Shown piece after piece: positions 56,876-64,000 of a stretch of 64,000 nt of DNA. Both the position numbers and the translations under genes were made by a program. The notes beneath the pieces are model-generated. The model saw only the letters and a program-made list of their open reading frames with translations. It was not told the origin of the DNA and made no database searches. The DNA is from Euptelea pleiosperma (taxonomy: Eukaryota > Streptophyta > Magnoliopsida > Ranunculales > Eupteleaceae). How positions within the stretch are numbered: position 1 is the first letter of the stretch; every line of letters begins with the position of its first letter. Location: contig CM068543.1 of the NCBI GenBank assembly GCA_035048495.1, positions 27,579,751 to 27,643,750 of the forward strand, written 5' to 3'.

Positions 56876-57353
56876 TTCTTATTTTTTCCGTTTCTGCATG
56901 CACCTGTGCATTGCAATCCGTTATAACGGAAAAAACGGTAACACCCCAATCCGTTATATCTTTATAATAGCCCCTTTTGAGCCTCGGCTTATATTACTTA
57001 GATTAAGTGAAATATTAATTAGTTTTGGTTCTACTATACTTATATTGCTACCTAGTCTGTATTAAATCATCAGTGTAGACACATATATGTATACGTTTTT
57101 TGAGTGCGTGATCTTATTTTTGGACTAAAATACTATTAAACTCAAAGACCTCACTTATTGATCTTTTGACGTTTTCATCTTGTCTGTTTTTGAACCCAGA
57201 TCGTTTTATCTAGCATTTTTTCAACCTGCGAAGTTCTGATTTGATTCGAACCTATATTTTACAGTTTGGATTAAACATTCAGAGCCGGATCTTTTGATCT
57301 GTTCCCGAATTCTATGTAACTAGATCTGACCCGTTTCATGCCCTAGACTTCTT
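56876..57353. other. unassigned sequence
   Basis: A short AACGG-rich stretch (56920-56980) and AT-rich spacer; no gene. Confidence 0.4.
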
Positions 57354-57688
57354 GAGTAGAACTTTGCTGATGACCGGCCACAATATGAGCCACATGGCAT
57401 AATCTTAGAGGACATTGACCGTATGGATGTTTGGCCAATTCCTATGTGGACCTACAACCCAAAAATCAGTCTGATTAGTGATTTCAAACCTTTGGATCAC
57501 CCCAAATAATGGTCAATAATGCTCAAATTCCCATTTAAAAATCAACCCATGAATACGACTCCAACCCAATGCTTAGAAATCACTAATCAGGTTAATTTTT
57601 TAGGGCCAAACATCAATATGGTCAGTATCCTCTAAGAGTATGCCACGTGGCTCATAATGTGGCCGTGGCTGGCAGCAAATTTCTACTC
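57354..57688. mobile_element. Mutator-like MITE, near complete
   Basis: Starts GAGTAGAACTTTGCTGATG and ends CAAATTTCTACTC, with GGCCACAATATGAGCC and GGCTCATAATGTGGCC pairing in the arms. Flanks AGACTTCTT and AGAATTCTA share six of nine bases, a possible decayed target duplication. Confidence 0.75.
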
Positions 57689-57837
57689 AGAATTCTATGG
57701 TCCTCCCTTTGACTTGAAGCAAGTCAAAGAGGGGAGAATAAAAAATGTAGTTGTTAGAGAATTGCAGTTCAACTACCTAGCTAACAGGCTAATATTATTA
57801 TGCCACGTGTATATATTGGGAACTGGCTCATTGTTTA

Positions 57838-57974
57838 GGCTCTGTTTGGTGATCAACAAAAAGTTTTACATAAAAAATATGTATATCAGAAAGTTTTGAT
57901 ACAGAAAACGTTTTATGACATTTACTTACAAAAATCATTTCTAGAAAACTTATTCATGGCAACCATACAGAGCC
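57838..57974. mobile_element. Tourist/Harbinger-like MITE
   Basis: Ends GGCTCTGTTTGG and CCATACAGAGCC bound 137 bp, flanked on both sides by TTA (57835-57837 and 57975-57977). The TTA duplication and terminal sequence fit the PIF/Harbinger superfamily. Confidence 0.8.
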
Positions 57975-58539
57975 TTATGAAAAATGTAGCATGACATGGA
58001 CAAGGGTATTGTCCTCATGGTCAATCTTAAACGTTTATCAAATAGACGGTCGGAATCGGAATCGGAATCGACTATGTGTACCCTCCAAATGGCAAAAAAA
58101 AAAAAACACCCTTTTGTGCAGAAAAGAAGTCTGGAGTGACAGTGCAGAAAAAAGTTCAATTTTGTTAGGCAGGAACATAGTTTTGTATTTTCTTGAAGCA
58201 TAGCTAGCTGTATACCAATAAAGCAAAAGGAGAGTAAAAGTAGGGCTTCAAGACTTCTCCATCAAAGGTCTTGATGGGGGTAATTGATGACTTCATGAAA
58301 ATAAAATATCCAAAGTAATAAAGTTGTCCCATGTACATCGTGTCTTGACTAAGGTTCGATAGTTAGGTGAGTTGGGTCCCCCTTCACAACCACAGGTTTC
58401 ATCAAATAAAAACATCAATATGGGCCCCAACATGTCATCTTCAACATAGATTTGATGATAAACTTAATCACATCATACCCTAACAGAAACTGACCTCATA
58501 AATTATCAGGTTCTAACATATGGTTCAAAGTCTTGGTCT
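57975..58539. other. unassigned intergenic sequence
   Basis: No gene recognised. Confidence 0.4.
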
Positions 58540-58665
58540 GTATCGGGCGATCCGGTCGGGATCGGAGCCCACCGATCTTATCCAAACCAGGCTCTGTCTT
58601 GCCATGAGATATCTGTTTTACAATGGAGTCTCGCTTTGTCTCCAGCGAGATGGCCCGCTGTATTA
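58540..58665 (-). repeat. dispersed repeat, copy of 955-1130
   Basis: On the minus strand GAGACAAAGCGAGACTCC, AGCCTGGTTTGGATAAGATC and GGTGGGCTCCGATCCCGACC follow the same order as at 1010-1130. Confidence 0.6.
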
Positions 58666-58850
58666 ACGGAATAACAGACTGGAACCGTTAAAACAAATTG
58701 TAACGGACATGGGCAGAAAGGGAAAAAATGGAATTTCACGGAAAAAAATTTCAAAAAACAAGAAAACGGAAAATAATAGAAATAAAGGCCATTTTTTTTC
58801 ACAAATCTTTAAAAAAATAACGGCCGTTCTTTACATTGACGATAGACTTT
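58666..58850. repeat. AACGG-group repeat
   Basis: TGGAACCGTTAAAACAAATTG at one end and AAAAAAATAACGGCCGTTC at the other; same group as 15185-15600. Confidence 0.35.
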
Positions 58851-59270
58851 ATCCAAGTTTAACCTTAAATGATGAAACTGCCTTCTGTGTGTGTGTGTGT
58901 GGCAAGCAGTTAAATTTTAATTTCGCATGTGTTTCATTGTAGGTCGAAACCAAAATATTAACCTAAAATTTAGAATTTTATGGAAATTTTGGAAAAATGA
59001 TAAATGGTAAAGCTATTATCCTTTGCTTATAAAAAGGAAATCTGATCTCTTTTTCTCTTTATAATCTCCCATAAGATAAGATAAGGGAATCTCAATTTAT
59101 TTTTTCTTTTAATAACAAAAAATGCCTTCATTATCTCTTCTTTAAATATTGAAGTATTGAAGAAATGACCAAAATTTTTGGGATTTCGATTTGGGTCTAC
59201 CCTGAAACCGAAAATTCGACAGTTTCGCCGAAATTTAAAACCTTAATGTATGGGAAACCAAACAGCACCA
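58851..59270. other. unassigned sequence with short (TG)n
   Basis: A TG run lies near 58886-58902. No gene seen. Confidence 0.4.
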
Positions 59271-59580
59271 TTAGCCTCCACTGCCTATCTTCACTTGCAC
59301 TGTCATGTGCCACAGCAGTCCAAGTAGGACCTTAAGCATTGACTGGAATGGATCATTGAGAGCAAGGGATGGGAAACCTTGACTTCTATAGGTTGCATAC
59401 CATCTATTGCCATGGATCCAGACACCCTTTAGTGGCAGCACATCCTTTTCAAACAACCAGTGATTAGGAAAAGTTTGAAGCAAGCAGATGAAGTTGTTAG
59501 TGTCAAACAATCTCAGCCATGAGAACATCCCTTTTAATTCAACAGGCTAGCTGCTAGTGCTCCACTTTCAGTGTCCAACA
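59271..59580 (-). pseudogene. unidentified protein-coding fragment
   Basis: An 85-codon minus-strand frame (59528-59271) reads like real protein: MFSWLRLFDTNNFICLLQTF, LPLKGVWIHGNRWYATYRSQ and GFPSLALNDPFQSMLKVLLG. Upstream in the same frame LRLLDTESGALAASLLN precedes a stop (TAA near 59540), so it extends beyond the apparent start and is broken. I do not recognise the family; it may be a relic exon or captured gene fragment. Confidence 0.35.
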
Positions 59581-59639
59581 ATCTCAGATTTCAAACAAGC
59601 ATCATAATCCATTGGTGCATTTGTTTGACATGAGTTCCA

Positions 59640-60224
59640 AAAAAAAAAAAAAAGACTTGTGGAGCAATTCTGGCAACTGGTAAGAGATTCTTCTCCCATT
59701 GACCTTTGTGAGTTAGAGAATCAAGTCTCTATTTGTAACATTGTTGAAGAAATTCTAGGGTTCGGATATTGCCACCCACATTATGAACCCATCCACCATG
59801 TCAATTCTTTTTTACAAATCCACCCCCTTCTAATTTTATTACTACGCCTCTCACCTTAGTAAAAGAAGAGAAACTATGAGAGGCTTTCTTCCTCCAACCG
59901 AGATTGAGACTGAGATCTCTTCTCTGTCGTCCATTATCGTGAGCCTATCTTCTTCCTCGTTACCACCGACTGAAGCACCGTAGCACCTTCCTCCTTCAAA
60001 CCGAAGCACCCTTCTCCTTCTTGGACTTAAATCCATTCTCCATATGCACTTTGGCGATTGTGAAGAACCAATGCAAGAGCTCCACTAAAAATGACTTTGC
60101 CATCATCGTACCTACCAAAGCATCAAACGAGGAAGGTTTCATAGAACTCGTGGGTGGCAATATCCGGACCCAAATTCTATTTTGTGATTTCTATTGATAG
60201 CAATTGATCTCAAATGTGAATGAA
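59640..60224. other. unassigned intergenic sequence
   Basis: Short open frames on both strands without domains; a CT/GA-rich stretch at 59870-60030 looks leader-like but has no supporting gene. Confidence 0.35.
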
Positions 60225-60480
60225 ATAGGCGCATGCCAATGTATAAATTAGAAGTTTTGGAATGGAATGATTTTTGGTGAGGATGGTCTCTATGGTGAGG
60301 AGATCATCTTCATAAAAATTCAAATCATTCTGATATTTGTAGATCAGTTTACAAGTTGAAAAATTATGAACCGTCTATTTTTAATCGTTAACTTGAAAAC
60401 CACATTTGATGTGCTGATTTTTTGTGGGGATGATCTATATGATGAGGAGATCATCCTCACGATGATCCATGTGGATATGC
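60225..60480 (-). repeat. dispersed repeat, inverted copy of 20190-20460
   Basis: TTGGAATGGAATGATTTTTG, GTGAGGATGGTCTC, CAAATCATTCTGAT, TTTACAAGTTGAA and GTTAACTTGAAA mirror the plus-strand copy. Confidence 0.65.
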
Positions 60481-60639
60481 TTCTTTATTTTTTTTTTTGG
60501 GTAGGCTAAGAGAAAAAAAAAAAAAAGGGATGAAAATGATACATTTTTTACCAACATGAGACAAAAATGTGTTATTTCAATGTTTTAAAAAAAATATATT
60601 TTATAAATTAAAAACACGTTTTTCAATGAATGGTGGATA

Positions 60640-60850
60640 CAATGTTTGCATACTTTTAAGTATGTAAATGGTTGCATACTAGATTTGTCCCGTTGCAAGG
60701 GTCACTTAAAATTACCCTTATGACCGTTATCACATCTGAAATAAAAATTGGTCTGAATCTGAATATTTTGTTTTTCAAAATAACGGCGACCGTTTGGGGT
60801 TGGGGCATTACCTTTATAACGGCGACCGTTTTTTTAAACCACGATTCAAT
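60640..60850. repeat. AACGGCGACCG-containing repeat
   Basis: AATAACGGCGACCGTTTGGG and TATAACGGCGACCGTTTTTT are two near-copies 46 bp apart; member of the AACGG group. Confidence 0.45.
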
Positions 60851-61174
60851 CAAAAAGGAAAAGCGCTGAATCACCCTGAGGGAAGTCAAAGGTGGGATCG
60901 TGGATAGGCATTGAAGTCCAACCTATGCTATGGGCCTGGGCTCGAACTGTAACTATTAGGGCAATTGTTTTGGCCCGAGCATGATTAGGCTTTGTAAATA
61001 CATGGGTTGGGATTAGGACAAGAGTAAGCTACTTGGGTCTAATGAAAACCTCTACAGAAAACGGACTAGGTTTTCTGGGTTGGAAATGAGGAGCCCTTCT
61101 AAGGCTGGCTGAAGCTTGAATGCATCACTACTAGTTGTGTTCAGGGCCGGCTCTACCTTAAGGCCCCTAGCCCA
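60851..61174. other. unassigned sequence
   Basis: AGGGCCGGCTCTACC near 61144 resembles the end of a DNA transposon; no partner end was found. Confidence 0.35.
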
Positions 61175-61420
61175 TGCCCCACTGACCACATGGATTTTTA
61201 GCCCACCCTTTATTGGATATACAAACCAAAAATCAACCTGATTAATATATCAAGCCATAGATTTTTGTACTTTTAGGACATGATTCTAGCCGTTGGAATC
61301 AAGCATGTTTTTTGGGTAGTAAATCCAATGGCTAGAAATCATCAATCAAGCTTATTTTTAGTGTGGTTATCCACCAATAGGTGGGCTGAACATACACGCA
61401 GTCATTGTGCCAAAAAATGA
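61175..61420. mobile_element. MITE of the GTGGGC...ACATCCACGCGGTCA group
   Basis: GACCACATGGATTTTTAGCC at the left and GGTGGGCTGAACATACACGC at the right frame an interior with AAAAATCAACCTGATTAAT and CTAGCCGTTGGAATC. Related copies lie at 54190-54310, 54640-54950 and 61925-62165. Confidence 0.5.
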
Positions 61421-61924
61421 TCTATGTAGGACTACGAGAGTCCTCTGGATCGATTGCACTCTCCTCTATCCTCCGCATCTAAATTTTTTCTTTATTTTTG
61501 ATTATCAAGAATAATTTTTATATAAAAATTTTTAATAATATAGAGTTTATTTTTTTAATTAATATCATATATATTAATATATTAAATATAACAAAAAAGG
61601 CCTTATATAGAGTTTTCGCCTTAGTTATATCGAGACGGCACTAGTTGTGCATGGACCAAGTCGTTTCACACTCTTATTGATAAAAGTAATGAACAACATA
61701 TTAATTAAGAAAATATTGAAATAAGTAGTAAAATGTTAGATAAATATCCTCCGTCACCCCGTCAAGTAGAGAGTGCTAGCTACCACTTGTGATCACTAGC
61801 AGTTAAGTGAACTCGTCGTAGAGAACGAAAACTTTGTGGATCACAAGCACTAGTCACCAAAAGTGATAACTATTGCCGCTTCACTTGACAAGTACCCTTA
61901 ACAAACCCTTTAGAGCACCAAAAG
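61421..61924. other. unassigned AT-rich sequence
   Basis: No gene; TATA-rich and AATATT tracts. Confidence 0.4.
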
Positions 61925-62266
61925 TGATATACACACCAAAAATCACTCTTATTGGTAATCCTTGGTCATTAGATTTTACTACTTTTTAAGGCGTCACTGT
62001 TGGATTCAACTATTTCTTTTATAGTACCAAAATCAACGGCTAAAAATCATCAAACAAGCTGAGTTTTAGTATGAATGTGTACCAAGGAGTGGGATAAACA
62101 TTCATTGGGTCAGTGGGCCCAGATGGCACCGGTGAATAACGCTGAAAAGCTACATGCTACAGCTTGTTTAATTTTGATAAGTCTAGAAAATATATAGAGA
62201 TGGGAGATGGAGAAGATCTCAAAGTCAAAGGAAACAAAACAAAACAAAACAACAAAAGAGTCCATC

Positions 62267-62365
62267 TACAGCTACACCCATTTCTTATTCCCGGGTGGTT
62301 GGATTGTCCAACACGATCTCCATGTGGGCCTTGCATCCGGGTGTAAGAAATGGGTGTAGCTCTAG
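62267..62365. mobile_element. small foldback MITE
   Basis: AGCTACACCCATTTCTTA at the left and TAAGAAATGGGTGTAGCT at the right are exact complements about 60 bp apart. A half copy of a related element (CACCCCATTTCTTATTCCGG) occurs near 63560. Confidence 0.75.
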
Positions 62366-62486
62366 ACCGACTCCAAGAAAATAGCTCAAACAAAACAACT
62401 CAAGCAACTCACAACTCTATCTAACCAACAAGGCATCAACCCTGAATACCAGAGAAAACATTCGCTGGCCCTGTGAAGTCTCCCCA

Positions 62487-62581
62487 CCCAAAATGTCTGA
62501 CAAGTACCCCAATCCCTTAACTCAACCCTGGTTAAGCCCTTGGTTAGTGGTCAAAAAGGGGTACTTGTCAGACATTTTGGG
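62487..62581. repeat. inverted repeat with perfect 24-bp arms
   Basis: CCCAAAATGTCTGACAAGTA plus CCCC (62487-62510) is exactly complementary to 62558-62581, with a 47-bp spacer. Weaker pairing continues outward. Confidence 0.85.
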
Positions 62582-63599
62582 AGGGGGACATCAAAGTTTG
62601 AAGTCCCCTGGGCCGGCGAAAATTTTCTCTGAATACCATATTGCTGAAGAAGGTACCTCTTACAACTTGTTACATCAAGACCCTTTGCGAAAATTTCTAG
62701 TCTTTGAATGGGCCGAAATAATTTTAAATCGCAGTGCGACTGAAAAAATTGTGGTCGCAATAGTCAAAGACCACATGTTGATGTGGGGTCCACATGTTTT
62801 TAAAAGGAGATAATTCAAAAGTGATGTAGACCCCACCTCAACATACGGTCTTGGTCACTCGAAGCTGACCCAAGAAAGAACTCTGGGTCATTTGGTCTAT
62901 TAGCCATGCTAAGCTATTTTAGAGAGAGAGAGAGAGATGTAGTTGGCATCTTATTCCCTTCTGTGTGGAATCTGAGGTCCTTTGTCATTTTCTTTTATCT
63001 CTGTTTATATCGCCCATTTTATTTGTTTAGTAGCCAAATGCCGCATAATTTATCTACATAGGCACATAATCTCTGAATCCTTGTCCAAAAACATCTTAGT
63101 CATTGGACCACATTCATGATGCTTTCATGGATAATTAGGGTTTGGGGCACCATAATATATATGTTCTCGACTTCTCGTTGGTTCTACCACCATGGATCCC
63201 GCCATCCCAACCATCCTGATTTACTATGCACATCAAAGTAGTGTTACTGGATCTTATCCTATTATCTCTTCTCACATCACTGATGCTTCTTTCCACATGA
63301 CACCACCACCATTGCCATCGCTTTCAGGATCCGGCTTGCTCTGCAGTACTAGCCTCGTGCAGAGCTATGCCCGGCCCGCTTAAATGCTTCCTTCACCCTG
63401 CAAGAGTAGAATATTAGAAATAAAACTTGGCATACATTAGGCTCCCAACTTCATAATGTGTTACATATCTTGTTTTTCCCAACTTTAGAATGTCTTTCAT
63501 CGGCAATTTTACATGTTCAAAAACCAAAGTCTTTCTATACAAACGGAGCTCATATTTGCACACCCCATTTCTTATTCCGGTGGACTCCTAGTCGGGCCA

Positions 63600-63790
63600 C
63601 ACCCCAAAAAGAGAGATCTTTGGTGTGTATTCCCGTTGGCTTATGGCTTGGGAGGTCGCGGGTTTAAGTCTCCAGCGAAGTGTATTCCCGTTGAGGGGGA
63701 GTGTTAGAGGATGATTTGTTCCTGTGCACGTATTGTGTTGGTCCGACGACCCGTTGATATACATAGTTGTTTCGCCTTTCCCCAACAGGT
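63600..63790 (+). mobile_element. possible short retroelement end
   Basis: GAGGGGGAG (polypurine-like) is followed by TGTTAGAGGATG, and the segment closes with CCCCAACA near 63787; TGTT...AACA ends are LTR-like. TATTCCCGTTG occurs twice just upstream, and GCGGGTTTAAGTC resembles a B box. No second LTR is present. Confidence 0.25.
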
Positions 63791-63819
63791 CGATCTTTTG
63801 GGGGTAAATGGTTGTTTCA

Positions 63820-64000
63820 CAATTTCCAAGTATTGAATGGAGCCATTTTCATGGGTTGATTTAACCGTGGAAATTTTGAGCATTATCAACCATTTTTGGG
63901 GGTACAAGATCGAAAGGTTTGAAATCAACTCAAGCTGATTTTTCGTTTTGAGGTCCACCTAGGGATTAGCCAAACATCCATACGGTCAGCGTCGTCTAAA
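63820..64000. mobile_element. Mutator-like MITE, cut by the window edge
   Basis: ATGGGTTGATTTAACCGTGG, TTGAGCATTATC, CACCTAGGGATTAGCC and ATCCATACGGTCAGCGTC follow the family order for a right arm. Confidence 0.6.

Larger units (their letters stand above)
61925..63520 (+). repeat. segmental duplication, copy 2, with extra insertions
   Basis: Carries the same ordered blocks as 54190-55700, interrupted by small foldback elements at 62267-62365 and 62487-62581. The gene-like part is at 62895-63520. An ATG at 63192 starts MDPAIPTILIYYAHQSSVTG; the downstream 30-codon exon of copy 1 is not preserved here. Confidence 0.75.

Overview
The window is nuclear DNA of a flowering plant. It has AT-rich intergenic sequence, plant-type L1 LINEs, a Ty3/gypsy element of the Tat lineage, hAT, Mutator, CACTA and Harbinger-type MITEs, and one intact gene: an AP2/ERF transcription factor of the cytokinin-response-factor (CRF) type. 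I cannot place the species. Gene density is very low, and almost everything else is repeat in layers that can often be put in order.

Layout. 0-6.9 kb: MITEs, including a four-unit head-to-tail array at 1.7-2.4 kb, and a decayed plus-strand LINE (2.8-4.2 kb) cut by a MITE with a 10-bp target duplication. 6.9-11 kb: a minus-strand LINE cut by a 1.1-kb hAT-like element, an LTR-like stretch, a 402-bp hAT MITE with a perfect 8-bp target duplication, and a plus-strand LINE scrap. 11-16.6 kb: ends of DNA transposons, a CACTA end, a retroelement-like block with an array of CCAATCGATT motifs, and a minisatellite. 16.8-19.5 kb: first full copy of a long dispersed repeat ('family A') holding a tRNA-like segment. 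19.5-22.1 kb: small MITEs. 22.3-24.7 kb: the CRF gene, with an upstream cluster of RY motifs, a TATA box, an inferred two-intron leader and a candidate conserved upstream ORF.

From 25.8 to about 53.7 kb, the fragments recognisable as L1 LINE all lie on the minus strand and in the correct order (ORF1 at the right, RNase H at the left). I read this as one old LINE repeatedly split. The insertions are a 12.4-kb Tat element (39443-51859, CTCAT target duplication); two family A copies; and a decayed gypsy-LTR-like block that itself holds a 3.3-kb non-autonomous LTR element (29781-33068, AATGG target duplication). The Tat element carries gag-pol on the plus strand (12 stop codons and one frameshift), a 142-bp tandem array after pol, and an antisense ORF on the minus strand with its own TATA box and three good introns. 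The non-autonomous element has the same primer-binding site and the same 5-nt spacer as the Tat element, so it probably uses Tat-type proteins.

52.4-64 kb: MITE-dense sequence and a direct duplication of about 1.4 kb (54.2-55.7 and 62.0-63.5 kb). The duplicated segment carries what looks like the promoter and first exon of an unidentified gene.
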